Below, piece after piece: positions 23,061-31,580 of a DNA stretch of 35,170 nucleotides; position 1 is the stretch's first letter; each line of letters begins with the position of its first letter. The translations under genes and the position numbers were made by a program. The stretch comes from Sphingomonadaceae bacterium (GTDB lineage Bacteria; Pseudomonadota; Alphaproteobacteria; Sphingomonadales; Sphingomonadaceae), in contig JANYEY010000103.1 in assembly GCA_025359685.1 (NCBI GenBank), positions 1 through 35,170 of the forward strand, written 5' to 3'. The notes beneath the pieces are model-generated. The model did not search any database. It worked only from the letters and a program-made list of their open reading frames with translations, and had not been told where the DNA came from.

Positions 23061-25174
23061 CGCGGTTGCTGGTTGATCCAGGCGAAGGCGAAGATATCCG
23101 CCGATTCATCGCGGCGGACATCTTCGGTGCTGCCCATGCCATGCCCGGCCTTGTCGTCGCTGCGCAGCCAGATCGAGGCATTCGGCCATTTCGCGCGCGC
23201 CCGGGCAACGAACTTGGCCGTCATCCACGGGGCGACGCGGTGGTCGTTCATTCCGATCACCATCATTGTCGGCGGCAAGGAGCTTGCGGTGGGGATCATC
23301 TGGTATGCGTCCATCGCGACCAGATCCTTGAACTGCTGCGGCACCGCCGGATCGCCCATCTCGGCGAATTGGTTGGCCCCGCTCTCGGCCGCGCCGATGC
23401 GGCTGGCGTTGACGATGCCGACCCTGGTGACCATCCCGCCGAACGCTGCCGGCTTGCGCAACGCCGCCCCGGGAACCAGCGCCCCGCCCATCGAAGATCC
23501 GATCGACACCGGCCCCTGCAGCGGCGCAATGCCTTTGGCGGTGAGCGTCTCGGCGCAAGCGATCAGGTCTTCCTGGCCGCGGAACTTGTTGGGGCCGCGG
23601 CCGCCTTCATGCCAGGCGCGCCCGCGTTCGCCACCACCGCGCACCCCGCAATAGGCCATCGCCCCGCCCTTCGCGATAAAGGCCATGCCGGTACGATTGT
23701 AGAACGGGGTTGAGGTATCGATCCCGTAGCCGCCATAGGCTTCGACCAGCGTCGGCACCCGGCCGCTCGCCGATTTGAGCCGGGTCACCACCAGCGGTAC
23801 TTTGGTGCCATCAGCGCTGACCGCTTCATAGCGCTCAACCGACAAGTCCTTGGTCCCGCTCCAGACCCCAGATTCAATCCCGGTCGGGACAATCTTGCCG
23901 CCGCGCACGCGGTACGTCGTGCCGTTGCGGGTCCATCCGGTCAGCCCCAGGATCAGCGAATCTTCGGTTCCGTCCGCACTGTAGGCAAATTGCGTCCCCT
24001 CGAACGGCATCGGCACTTCGCGCATCGCGCCCGTTCCGCCGGGAGCGAACAGCACGCGCTGGACCCCGTCGCTCGCGGCTAGCACGTAAAGCCCGTCACT
24101 GGTCGCCGTGACATCGTTGATGATCAGTTTGTCGGTGCCCTTCAGCACCAGCCGCGCCGGACCCGCCCGGCCTGCTGCGTCAAGCGTGCGCACCACCACG
24201 TCGCGCGCGCTGTTGGTCTTGGAGGTCACCAGATAGAGGCGGTTGCCCAGCATTGCGGCGCCGTTGTTCCGGTCGTCCAGTGATGCGATCTTCACCCAGC
24301 GCGGCTTGCCCGCCAGCAGCGCACCGCGCGGGCTTGCGTAGAGGTTGAAATCGGCCCGCGCGCCGCCGCCATAGCCGAGCACAAACGGGCTGAGCCGCGA
24401 ATAGGAAATGCTCGGAAATTCGGCGATGCCAAGGTCCGTCCCGGGCGTACCAACGCCCAGCAGCTTGACCGGAGTGCCCCCGGCCAAGGGCCGCAGCCAG
24501 GTTATCATGCCCTTCAGCGGATCGCCCTCGACCGGCTGATCGGCGAGCTGAGTATAGGCGATCATCCCGCCGGGCAGAAACACCGCCGATCGCTCGCCCC
24601 ACATATGCGGGATTTCGGGGTAAGCTTCCTTGCCGGTGGCGGTATCGTAGAACTTGACGCTGCCGACTTCCGATCCGCCCGCCGAAAGGTGGACCCCGAC
24701 GGTCTTGCCGTCAGGCGACAGGGTGTAGGCGCCCATCGCGGCGAGATCGTTGCCCAACGCCTTGGGCGGATCGATCAGCACCCGCGTGCCCTTGGCATCA
24801 CGCACAAGCAGCTTGGGAACCTGTTCGCCGGGCAAGGTCCGCGCAAATATTTCGGTCGCGCCCGCGCGCTGGTAACCCCCCTCGCGGGTCAGGCTCGACG
24901 AGGTGGAGGTGATCAGTTCGGCAAATTGCGCGCGCACCGGCGCGGTGTCGAGCATGGCGCGGGTGCGTTGTCCCTCGCTCCTGACCCAGCCCGCCCATTC
25001 GGCCTTTGTCGCCGGGTCTTCCATCCAGCGGTATTCGTCGCCGAGCGCAATGCCGTGGACGGTTTCAGTGAGCGGCACGGCGCGCGGCGGCGCAACCACC
25101 GTCTGCGCGGCAAGCATGAAGAGCGGTGCCAGCGCGATCAGCGCGGCAGGCACAACGAAACGATATGGCAGCAC
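23057..25174 (-). CDS. Exported prolyl oligopeptidase family serine peptidase (S9A)
   Basis: Protein of 705 residues. A hydrophobic signal segment (residues ~5-24, ending AAQ) implies periplasmic location. PLTETVHG...YRWMEDP starts the beta-propeller, as in prolyl oligopeptidases. The C-terminal alpha/beta-hydrolase domain has the nucleophile S561 in GSSMGG (usual form GGSNGG), the Asp probably in GMNDHRVAP and the His in KAGHGMGS. LVEAYGGYGI and CGVRGGGERGRAWHEGG match the family closely. It should cut short peptides after proline, although substrate specificity is not certain from sequence. It ends in a TTAG overlap with thiD. Confidence 0.93.
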   Translation of the reverse strand: MLPYRFVVPAALIALAPLFMLAAQTVVAPPRAVPLTETVHGIALGDEYRWMEDPATKAEWAGWVRSEGQRTRAMLDTAPVRAQFAELITSTSSSLTREGGYQRAGATEIFARTLPGEQVPKLLVRDAKGTRVLIDPPKALGNDLAAMGAYTLSPDGKTVGVHLSAGGSEVGSVKFYDTATGKEAYPEIPHMWGERSAVFLPGGMIAYTQLADQPVEGDPLKGMITWLRPLAGGTPVKLLGVGTPGTDLGIAEFPSISYSRLSPFVLGYGGGARADFNLYASPRGALLAGKPRWVKIASLDDRNNGAAMLGNRLYLVTSKTNSARDVVVRTLDAAGRAGPARLVLKGTDKLIINDVTATSDGLYVLAASDGVQRVLFAPGGTGAMREVPMPFEGTQFAYSADGTEDSLILGLTGWTRNGTTYRVRGGKIVPTGIESGVWSGTKDLSVERYEAVSADGTKVPLVVTRLKSASGRVPTLVEAYGGYGIDTSTPFYNRTGMAFIAKGGAMAYCGVRGGGERGRAWHEGGRGPNKFRGQEDLIACAETLTAKGIAPLQGPVSIGSSMGGALVPGAALRKPAAFGGMVTRVGIVNASRIGAAESGANQFAEMGDPAVPQQFKDLVAMDAYQMIPTASSLPPTMMVIGMNDHRVAPWMTAKFVARARAKWPNASIWLRSDDKAGHGMGSTEDVRRDESADIFAFAWINQQPR

Positions 25175-25261
25175 GCAAGCCTCCCTCAGACGAACGACAA
25201 TGATGCGACCGCGAGGGGCTTTTGCCCTTGGAAGGTTGGGATATTACGCCACCTGCAAATG

Positions 25262-25279
25262 TGAAAGCGATCGCTTTCA
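25262..25279. promoter_or_regulatory. 18-bp perfect palindrome, candidate operator
   Basis: TGAAAGCGATCGCTTTCA is fully self-complementary. It overlaps the stop codon of the LOG gene (25277-25279) and lies about 90 bases upstream of the oligopeptidase start. Its AAGCG-CGCTT shape is like LacI/GalR-family operators, so it may regulate the oligopeptidase gene. No such regulator is in the window. Confidence 0.5.
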
Positions 25280-26155
25280 GCCAGCCAGCTCGTAGAATTC
25301 CTCGATCCTGGCCCAGGCTTCCTCGGCGGTTTCCACCCAGTGGAACAGCTTGAGGTCCTCGTGATTAATCACGCCTTCTTCGGCCATGGCCTCGAAGTTG
25401 AGCACCCGGTTCCAGAACTCCTTGCCGAACAGCAGGATCGGGATCGGCTTCATCTTGCCGGTCTGCACCAGGGTCAGCAATTCCATGAATTCATCGAGCG
25501 TGCCGAACCCGCCGGGAAACACCGCGACGGCCTTGGCCCGGAGCAGAAAGTGCATCTTGCGCAGCGCGAAGTAGTGGAACTGAAAGGCGAGGTGCGGGGT
25601 GACGTACTGGTTGGGCGCCTGTTCGTGGGGCAGCACGATGTTGAGCCCGATCGTTTCAGCACCGGCATCAACCGCGCCGCGGTTCGCTGCCTCCATGATC
25701 GACGGCCCACCGCCCGAGCAGACCACGAACTGGCGCATGCCCTTCTCGACGATCCCGCAACTTGAGGCGATCCGCGCCAGCTCGCGCGCCTGGTCATAAT
25801 ACTTCGAATTGGCCACCAACCGTTCGACCACCGCCTTGCGTTCGGGCGTGGTTGCCGCCGCGCGCGCGGCCTCGGCCATCTCGGGCGAAGGGATCCGGGC
25901 CGAGCCATAGCAGACCAGCGTCGAGCCGATCCCGGCTTCTTCCAGCAGCATTTCGCACTTCAGCAGTTCAAGCTGGAAGCGCACCGGGCGCAGTTCCTGC
26001 CGCAGCAGGAAGTCGGTATCGCGGTACGCGAGCCGATAGGCCGGATCGCGGGTCTGGGGAGTGGAAGCGGCGTGCGATTCGACGAACGAGGCTTCCTGGT
26101 CGGCTTTGTAGAAGCGCCCGCGATTGAGGCGCTTTTCCTGATTTTCTTCTGTCAT
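25277..26155 (-). CDS. LOG-family protein (TIGR00730-type, predicted cytokinin-nucleotide phosphoribohydrolase)
   Basis: Protein of 292 residues. The paired LOG motifs GGGPSIMEAANRGA and PGGFGTLDEFME are intact, so it should split the N-glycosidic bond of nucleoside 5'-monophosphates. The LOG core is preceded by an N-terminal extension of about 85 residues that includes FLLRQELRPVRFQLELLKCEMLL, a form common in alphaproteobacteria and longer than plant LOG (~200). The physiological substrate in bacteria is open; many such enzymes act on AMP or damaged nucleotides. It precedes the oligopeptidase on the same strand, with ~100 bases between. Confidence 0.92.
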   Translation of the reverse strand: MTEENQEKRLNRGRFYKADQEASFVESHAASTPQTRDPAYRLAYRDTDFLLRQELRPVRFQLELLKCEMLLEEAGIGSTLVCYGSARIPSPEMAEAARAAATTPERKAVVERLVANSKYYDQARELARIASSCGIVEKGMRQFVVCSGGGPSIMEAANRGAVDAGAETIGLNIVLPHEQAPNQYVTPHLAFQFHYFALRKMHFLLRAKAVAVFPGGFGTLDEFMELLTLVQTGKMKPIPILLFGKEFWNRVLNFEAMAEEGVINHEDLKLFHWVETAEEAWARIEEFYELAG

Positions 26156-26215
26156 TGCAGCCTTGTCGGCGCTCGGCGCGCACGTGTCAAAGGGGAGAAT
26201 CTGCTATCCGGCTGA

Positions 26216-26262
26216 CGCCGGTGCGGAAAACCCCTCCGGGTTCTCCTGCCAACACCAGCCCG
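26216..26262. repeat. Third copy of the hairpin-bearing repeat
   Basis: It reads TGCG, a 9-base stem with NTCC loop (26225-26246), then CTGCCAACACCAGCCCG, in the same register as the copies at 2226-2363. One stem position is A-C on the plus strand but G-U on the minus strand, so it pairs better as minus-strand RNA. Downstream sequence similarity fades after ~26275. It sits 28 bases past the tRNA-Gln 3' end. Confidence 0.8.
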
Positions 26263-26289
26263 GATGGGCCGACCGCACTTTGGAAAAAC

Positions 26290-26362
26290 TGGATGCCCGA
26301 CAAGGACTCGAACCTTGATTGACGGTGTCAGAGACCGCTCTCTTACCATTAGAGGATCGGGC
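26290..26362 (-). tRNA. tRNA-Gln (anticodon CTG)
   Basis: On the minus strand the acceptor GCCCGAT pairs with GTCGGGC, discriminator A, and CCA is encoded. The T-loop is GGTTCGAGTCC and the D arm CTCTAATGGTAAGAG. The anticodon stem GCGGT/ACCGT holds CTCTGAC, giving anticodon CTG. Length is 73 nt. Confidence 0.94.
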
Positions 26363-26375
26363 AATCAGGCGGGTG

Positions 26376-26404
26376 CCTCTAGAAGCGGGCGGCGCGCTCG
26401 TCAA
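26376..26404 (-). promoter_or_regulatory. Putative promoter of tRNA-Gln
   Basis: On the minus strand TTGACG (26399-26404) is followed after 17 bases by TAGAGG (26376-26381), which lies 14 bases before the tRNA 5' end. The -35 is near consensus and the -10 is weak; the spacing fits. Confidence 0.45.
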
Positions 26405-26494
26405 GGCGGCGCTTGCCGTTCGGTGCGCCCACGTCTATCCCGGCCTCAGGTATCTGCCGCGTGGGGCAGACATAAAGATAAGAGTGTACGTGTC

Positions 26495-27727
26495 ATGGCG
26501 GACGATTTTCCGCCGGTGCAGCGCGAAGCGGAGGTAACCGGAAGCGAATTTCGCAGCGCAGCGGGCGAACTGCCCGCAGCCGCCGCGCTTCCCGATCCAG
26601 CAACGCGGCCGCCCGGTGGCCGAAGCAAGCCAGAATCGCCCCAGTGCGTGGGCGCCGCCCCCGGCTCGGCAGGTGATGCGCTGCAGCGCCCGGTACCGTT
26701 CCATCGTCAGGCCTTTGCCGCGATCGACCTTGGCACCAACAATTGCCGCCTGCTGATCGCGCGTCCGGCGGGCGATCATTTCACCGTGATCGATGCGTTC
26801 AGCCGGGTGGTGCGGCTTGGCGAAGGGCTGGCGCAAAGCGGCCGGCTGAGCGACGCGGCGATGGACCGGACGCTGAGCGCGCTGCGGATTTGCGCCGACA
26901 AGCTGCAGCGCCGCCAGGTTCATCTCGCCCGCTCGGTCGCCACCGAGGCTTGCCGCCGCGCGGAAAACGGGGCCGAATTCATTGACCGCGTTGGCCGCGA
27001 AACCGGCATCCTGCTCGACATCATCAGCGCGCAGGAGGAAGCGCGGCTGGCGGTGATGGGCTGCCATCTGCTGCTTGAGGAAGGTGATGGCCCGGCGATC
27101 ATCTTCGACATCGGCGGCGGCTCGACCGAACTGGTGCTGGTCGAGGCGCGCGCCGGCTTGCCGCCGCAAATTCACGATTGGCAGTCGGTGCCGTGGGGCG
27201 TGGTCTCGCTGACCGAAAGCTGCATGGCCGAACCCGCGGACGCGCTGGGCCGGGCGGCCCGGTATGACCAGATGTGCGACCTGGTTCGCACCAGCCTCGC
27301 CGCCTTTGCCGAGCGGCTGGCCGAAGCTGCCGCCAAGGTCGCGCCGGGGCAGTCGTTGCGCCTGCTCGGCACCAGCGGGACGGTGACCACACTGGCCAGC
27401 CTGCACCTCGCCCTGCCACAGTACGATCGGCGCGCGGTGGATGGCCTGATCGTGCCTTCGGATGACATGGCCCAGCTGTGCCAGCGCCTTGCCCTGATGA
27501 GCCCGGCCGAGCGCTGCGCCCAGCCGTGCATCGGGCGCGAGCGGGCCGATCTGGTGGTGGCCGGTTGCGCGATCCTGCAGACGATCTTCGCGCTGTGGCC
27601 GGCCGACCGCCTCGGCATTGCCGATCGCGGCATCCGCGAAGGCATCCTGCGTTCGATGATGGCTGCAGGCGGCTCCGGCGAAAAAAGCCGCGCGGCGCTG
27701 CGCAATGCGCGGAGGAGCCGGATATGA
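26495..27727 (+). CDS. ppx: Exopolyphosphatase / pppGpp phosphohydrolase family (Ppx/GppA)
   Basis: Protein of 410 residues from the ATG at 26495. It hydrolyses polyphosphate or pppGpp. An actin-like ATPase core starts at ~74 (AAIDLGTNNCRLLIA), with the second phosphate loop FDIGGGSTELVLVE near 203-216 and the catalytic Glu expected in the VATEACRRAENG region. The first ~70 residues are a Pro/Ala-rich extension with no domain that I recognise. The C-terminal HD-like part of longer Ppx proteins is missing, as in alphaproteobacterial homologues. The start has a poor Shine-Dalgarno. The stop overlaps rlmE by four bases. Confidence 0.92.
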   Translation: MADDFPPVQREAEVTGSEFRSAAGELPAAAALPDPATRPPGGRSKPESPQCVGAAPGSAGDALQRPVPFHRQAFAAIDLGTNNCRLLIARPAGDHFTVIDAFSRVVRLGEGLAQSGRLSDAAMDRTLSALRICADKLQRRQVHLARSVATEACRRAENGAEFIDRVGRETGILLDIISAQEEARLAVMGCHLLLEEGDGPAIIFDIGGGSTELVLVEARAGLPPQIHDWQSVPWGVVSLTESCMAEPADALGRAARYDQMCDLVRTSLAAFAERLAEAAAKVAPGQSLRLLGTSGTVTTLASLHLALPQYDRRAVDGLIVPSDDMAQLCQRLALMSPAERCAQPCIGRERADLVVAGCAILQTIFALWPADRLGIADRGIREGILRSMMAAGGSGEKSRAALRNARRSRI

Positions 27728-28380
27728 AAAGCAGCAGCAAGGGCCCGGAGCGGCTCAAGACTGGCAAGAATCGCTCGGCCAGCAGTATCCGGTGGCTAAC
27801 CCGCCAGCTCAACGATCCCTATGTGCGCCAGGCCAAGGTTGACGGCTGGCGCAGCCGCGCCGCCTACAAGCTGATCGAACTCGACGAGAAATACCACCTG
27901 CTGCGCGGGGCCAAGCGCGTGGTCGATCTCGGCATCGCGCCCGGCGGATGGAGCCAGGTGGTGCGCAAGCAGGCGCCGAACGCCGCCGTGGTTGGCATCG
28001 ACCTGCTCCCGACCGAGCCGATCGAAGGCGTAACGATCTTCGAAATGGATTTCATGGCCGATGCGGCCCCGGCAGCGCTGGTCGAGGCACTGGGCGGCGC
28101 GCCCGATCTGGTGATCTCGGACATGGCGGCGAACACCGTCGGCCACAAGCAAACCGATCACCTGCGCACAATGGGGCTCGTTGAAACCGCCGCGCACTTC
28201 GCGATCGAGCAACTTGCGCCCGGCGGCGCGTTCATCGCCAAGGTTCTAGCGGGCGGGACCGACGCCGATTTGCTCGCGCTGCTCAAGAAGCATTTCACCA
28301 CGGTGAAGCACGCCAAGCCGCCATCAAGCCGCAAGGATTCGTCCGAATGGTACGTGATCGCGCAGGGGTTTAAAGGGTAA
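27724..28380 (+). CDS. rlmE: 23S rRNA 2'-O-uridine methyltransferase RlmE (FtsJ)
   Basis: Protein of 218 residues; it methylates U2552 of 23S rRNA (E. coli numbering) with S-adenosylmethionine. The SAM loop is DLGIAPGGWSQ (68-78), and the catalytic tetrad K49-D133-K173-E208 is complete (RAAYKL, VISDMA, FIAKVL, SSEWYV). GGAGGAG lies just upstream, inside ppx. The ppx-rlmE pair is coupled by ATGA. A palindromic repeat starts three bases after the stop. Confidence 0.97.
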   Translation: MKSSSKGPERLKTGKNRSASSIRWLTRQLNDPYVRQAKVDGWRSRAAYKLIELDEKYHLLRGAKRVVDLGIAPGGWSQVVRKQAPNAAVVGIDLLPTEPIEGVTIFEMDFMADAAPAALVEALGGAPDLVISDMAANTVGHKQTDHLRTMGLVETAAHFAIEQLAPGGAFIAKVLAGGTDADLLALLKKHFTTVKHAKPPSSRKDSSEWYVIAQGFKG

Positions 28381-28383
28381 CTT

Positions 28384-28536
28384 GATCCTCTCCATTTTTG
28401 GCGAAGGCCACAAATGGGGAGGTGGCAGCGGCTTCAGCCGCTGACGGAGGGGTATTGCCCGTCCGCCGATACCCCTCCGTCAGTCGCGATGCGACTGCCA
28501 CCTCCCCATTTGCACTACGTGAAAATGGAGAGGATC
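28384..28536. repeat. Cloverleaf-type palindromic repeat, copy A
   Basis: The outer arms GATCCTCTCCATTTT (28384-28398) and complement (28522-28536) pair over 15 bases. A second stem (28412-28428 with 28495-28511) pairs over 17. Inside are a small hairpin AGCGGC-TTCA-GCCGCT (28427-28442), a 15-pair stem (28441-28455 with 28469-28483) and a small hairpin AGTCGC-GAT-GCGACT. It lies between convergent rlmE and the cytochrome gene, where it could end both transcripts. Confidence 0.9.
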
Positions 28537-28546
28537 TAGAGGAACC

Positions 28547-29437
28547 CTACTTCGCGGTCTTGAGATAAGCGATCACGTTGGCGCGTTCCTGCGCGTCGGT
28601 GAGCCCGGCGAAGCTCATCTTGGTGCCCTGCACGTAAGTGCTCGGGCTGGTCAGCCACGCATCGAGGCTGGCATCGTCCCAGGTTCCGCCCATGGCTTTG
28701 AGCCCATCGGAAAAGGCAAAGCCGCCGCGGCCTTCGCCCTTCTTGTCGCCGAAGATCCCGGCAAGGTTCGGGCCCTGCCCGTTGGGGCCGCCCGGCGCGA
28801 TCGTGTGGCACGAGGCGCACTTGGCGAAGCTCTTCTGGCCCTTGGCCGCATCGCCGACCAAGGCGACTGCCGGTGCTGCTGCGCCCGCGGCCGGGGTCGC
28901 CGGCACCGCCGGAAGCGGCAGGTTCGAACCCTTGGCATTCAGGTACACCATCACGTTGGCGCGTTCCTGCGGATCGGTCAGCCCGGCAAAGCTCATCTTG
29001 GTGCCGCTGGCCATGGCGCTGGGATTTTCCAGCCAGTGGTTAAGGCTGGTCCAGTCCCACTTGCCGCCGACGCCCTTGAGTGAATCGGAGAAAGCGAAGC
29101 CGCCGCGGCCCTGCGCGATGCCGTCACCCAGAATGGCGTAGAGGTTCGGGCCTTGCCCGTTGGCGCCGCCCTGTTCGATCGTGTGGCAGCTCATGCATTT
29201 CTTGAAGCTTGCCTCACCCTTGGCGACATCGGCCTTGGCCAGGAACGATTCGAACGGGGCCGCAGCTGCGCCGCCGCCTTCACCCTCTTCGGTCACACCA
29301 GCGATGGTGTAACCCGGATGCTCGGGCTTCTCGAACTTGCCGGCCTCGAAATAGTGGCCCGCGATGCTCGACAGGCCAAGCGCGACGATGCCCGAAAACA
29401 GCGTCCAGCCGGCGATGGTGTTAAAGCGGTCTGCCAT
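28547..29437 (-). CDS. Membrane-anchored diheme cytochrome c with tandem-duplicated domains
   Basis: Protein of 296 residues. An uncleaved N-terminal anchor (about 9-27) is followed by a linker and two class I cytochrome c domains: haem sites CMSCH (81-85) and CASCH (207-211). Met ligands are likely in TKMSFAG of each domain. The two domains are close copies of each other (NGQGPNL, GRGGFAFSD, GTKMSFAGLTD, QERANV in both) joined by an Ala/Pro linker (about 172-192). CycM-type membrane cytochrome c552 has one such domain, and this looks like an internal duplication that may pass electrons between respiratory complexes. GGGG lies before the ATG at 29437. Confidence 0.92.
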   Translation of the reverse strand: MADRFNTIAGWTLFSGIVALGLSSIAGHYFEAGKFEKPEHPGYTIAGVTEEGEGGGAAAAPFESFLAKADVAKGEASFKKCMSCHTIEQGGANGQGPNLYAILGDGIAQGRGGFAFSDSLKGVGGKWDWTSLNHWLENPSAMASGTKMSFAGLTDPQERANVMVYLNAKGSNLPLPAVPATPAAGAAAPAVALVGDAAKGQKSFAKCASCHTIAPGGPNGQGPNLAGIFGDKKGEGRGGFAFSDGLKAMGGTWDDASLDAWLTSPSTYVQGTKMSFAGLTDAQERANVIAYLKTAK

Positions 29438-29551
29438 CCGATAAGCCCCGTTGGGAAATGCACGTGTGCGTTCGCGCGCCGCTCTAGTCAGCGCGCGCAC
29501 GGCTTGCAAGGGGCATTGCGGCGCGGGACGAACCGCTTTAGCCACTGCGCC

Positions 29552-31453
29552 ATGTTTTCCTCACTCCTGATTGCCAACCGCGGCGAAATCGCCTGCCGGA
29601 TCATCCGCACCGCACGGACCATGGGCATTCGCACCGTGGCGGTCTATTCCGATGCCGATGCGGGGGCGCTGCATGTGCGGCAGGCGGATGAGGCGGTGCA
29701 CATCGGCGCGTCACCCGCGCGCGAAAGCTATCTCGTCGGTGCCAAGATCATCGCGGCGGCCAAAGCCACCGGGGCCGAGGCGATCCATCCGGGCTATGGC
29801 TTCCTCTCCGAAAATGCCGAGTTTGCGCAGGCGGTGATCGACGCGGGTCTGATCTGGGTCGGGCCCAAACCCGCCAGCATCACCGCGATGGGGCTGAAGG
29901 ATGCGGCCAAGGCACTGATGGAGGCGGCGGGCGTGCCGGTGACCCCGGGCTACCTTGGGGCGAATCAAGATCCGGCACATCTTGCGGATGAAGCCGCGAA
30001 GATCGGCTATCCGGTGCTGATCAAGGCAGTCGCGGGCGGCGGCGGCAAGGGGATGCGACTGGTCGAGGCTGCGGACCTCTTCGCCGATGCGCTGCAATCG
30101 TGCCAGCGCGAGGCAGCGAGCTCGTTCGGCAACGATCATGTGCTGATCGAGAAATACATCCAGCGCCCGCGCCATATCGAGGTCCAGGTGTTCGGCGATA
30201 GCCACGGCAATGTCGTCCACCTGTTCGAACGCGATTGCAGCCTCCAGCGCCGCCACCAGAAAGTTATCGAGGAAGCCCCCGCACCCGGGATGGATGAGGC
30301 CACCCGCGAGGCGCTGTGCGCCGCCGCAGTAAAAGCGGCCAAGGCGGTGGACTACGAAGGCGCCGGTACGATCGAATTCATCGCCGACGCTTCGGAAGGC
30401 CTGCGCGCTGACCGCATCTGGTTCATGGAAATGAACACCCGCCTGCAGGTCGAGCATCCGGTGACCGAAGAGATCACCGGAGTCGATCTGGTAGAATGGC
30501 AGTTGCGCGTGGCGGCGGGGGAGGTGTTACCCAAGCAGCAGGATGAGCTGGCGATCAACGGCTGGGCGATGGAAGCAAGGTTGTATGCGGAGGACCCGGC
30601 GAAAGGGTTTTTGCCGAGTACGGGGCGGTTGGACGAATACTATATTTCGTTCAGGCGCGCACGCGTCGATACGGGGGTGGCGGAAACGAGCGAAGTTTCG
30701 CCATTTTACGATCCAATGATTGCCAAGATTATTGTGCATCGGCCCTCGCGGAACGCCGTTATTGTGGCGCTAGCCGACGTGCTGGAGGAAACGTTGATTT
30801 ATCCAGTCAAGTCGAACGCTGGATTTTTGTGGCGGTGCTTAAACGATGTGGAATTTCGTGGGGGTGATCTCGATACTGGTTTGATTGCACGCAAGGGCGA
30901 CGATCTCATCCCGCCAAACAATCCAAGCCAAACGGCAATCGACATAGCTGCCGCATCGCGGGTGCTTGATATTGAAAAGCACAACGAGATTTTTCCAGAA
31001 TACCTCTCGCGCGACCTAACAGGTTTTCGGCTGAATGCCTCAAGCCGGGTGACGGTCAATTATCGGTTGCCCGATGGTGAGGAAGCCACCGGAACAGTGG
31101 ATCACGTTGCACGCAAGCGTCAGTTTGAAGTTCTGACGCGGGCGCGCTCTGACGGCGATCTGATTGTCGAAGCTGGTCAGACATACTTTTTGCAAAGCAG
31201 ATTCAATGCCGATGGCCTCCACTCCGCCCACGACGGCGACATCCTCTCGCCGATGCCGGGCAAGGTCATCGCGGTCGAGGTGGCGGCGGGGCAGGCGGTG
31301 ACCAAGGGGCAGAAGCTGCTCACGCTCGAGGCGATGAAGATGGAGCACAGCCTAGTCGCTCCGTTCGATGGGACTGTGGCGGAATTGAACGCGGTGGCCG
31401 GTGCGCAGGTGCAGGTTGAGGCGTTGCTGGCGCGGATCGAGGCGGCCGAATGA
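29552..31453 (+). CDS. Acyl-CoA carboxylase alpha subunit (biotin carboxylase plus biotin carrier)
   Basis: Protein of 633 residues. The biotin carboxylase domain spans ~1-445: FSSLLIANRGEIACRIIRT, glycine-rich ATP loop AGGGGKGMR, FMEMNTRLQVEHPVTE. A linking BT region follows (~455-560), then a C-terminal biotinyl domain with EAMKMEH, biotinylated at K596. This architecture is that of 3-methylcrotonyl- and propionyl-CoA carboxylase alpha chains; without other degradation genes nearby the acyl substrate is not assignable. A carboxyltransferase gene follows after 127 bases. The stretch 30575-31210 has markedly lower GC and different codons (see separate entry), yet the frame is open. Confidence 0.93.
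   Translation: MFSSLLIANRGEIACRIIRTARTMGIRTVAVYSDADAGALHVRQADEAVHIGASPARESYLVGAKIIAAAKATGAEAIHPGYGFLSENAEFAQAVIDAGLIWVGPKPASITAMGLKDAAKALMEAAGVPVTPGYLGANQDPAHLADEAAKIGYPVLIKAVAGGGGKGMRLVEAADLFADALQSCQREAASSFGNDHVLIEKYIQRPRHIEVQVFGDSHGNVVHLFERDCSLQRRHQKVIEEAPAPGMDEATREALCAAAVKAAKAVDYEGAGTIEFIADASEGLRADRIWFMEMNTRLQVEHPVTEEITGVDLVEWQLRVAAGEVLPKQQDELAINGWAMEARLYAEDPAKGFLPSTGRLDEYYISFRRARVDTGVAETSEVSPFYDPMIAKIIVHRPSRNAVIVALADVLEETLIYPVKSNAGFLWRCLNDVEFRGGDLDTGLIARKGDDLIPPNNPSQTAIDIAAASRVLDIEKHNEIFPEYLSRDLTGFRLNASSRVTVNYRLPDGEEATGTVDHVARKRQFEVLTRARSDGDLIVEAGQTYFLQSRFNADGLHSAHDGDILSPMPGKVIAVEVAAGQAVTKGQKLLTLEAMKMEHSLVAPFDGTVAELNAVAGAQVQVEALLARIEAAE
30575..31210 (+). other. Low-GC segment inside the carboxylase alpha gene
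   Basis: By hand count 286 of 540 bases (53%) in 30661-31200 are G or C, against 65-70% in sampled 60-base lines before and after. Codons switch to forms such as TTT, TTG, ATT, GAA, AAT and AGG, then return to GC-rich choices. The affected part encodes the end of the biotin carboxylase domain and the BT linker. This suggests replacement by homologous recombination with a lower-GC relative. Confidence 0.75.
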
Positions 31454-31473
31454 GGCGGGCAGCTTGCTCTAAG

Positions 31474-31572
31474 CCCCTCCCCTTCAGGGGAGGGGTTGGG
31501 GTGGGGACTCTCCGCCAAGCGCAGCGCCTGATTGACAGCCCCCACCCCCCGACCCCCTCCCCTGAAGGGGAG
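31474..31572. repeat. G/C-tract palindromic repeat between the carboxylase genes
   Basis: The left half has CCCCTCCCC-TTCA-GGGGAGGGG (31474-31495), then TTGGGGTGGGG. The right half has the inverted form ending CTCCCC-TGAA-GGGGAG (31557-31572). The halves pair imperfectly over about 30 bases around a ~45-base centre, and each half is also a hairpin alone. Its right end is nine bases before the carboxyltransferase ATG. Confidence 0.85.
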
Positions 31573-31580
31573 TGGGAGCT

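Noticed and set aside
25277..26155. Functional link between the LOG protein and the SLOG-like membrane protein
   Set aside because: They are 23 kb apart with unrelated neighbours; shared superfamily alone does not make a system.
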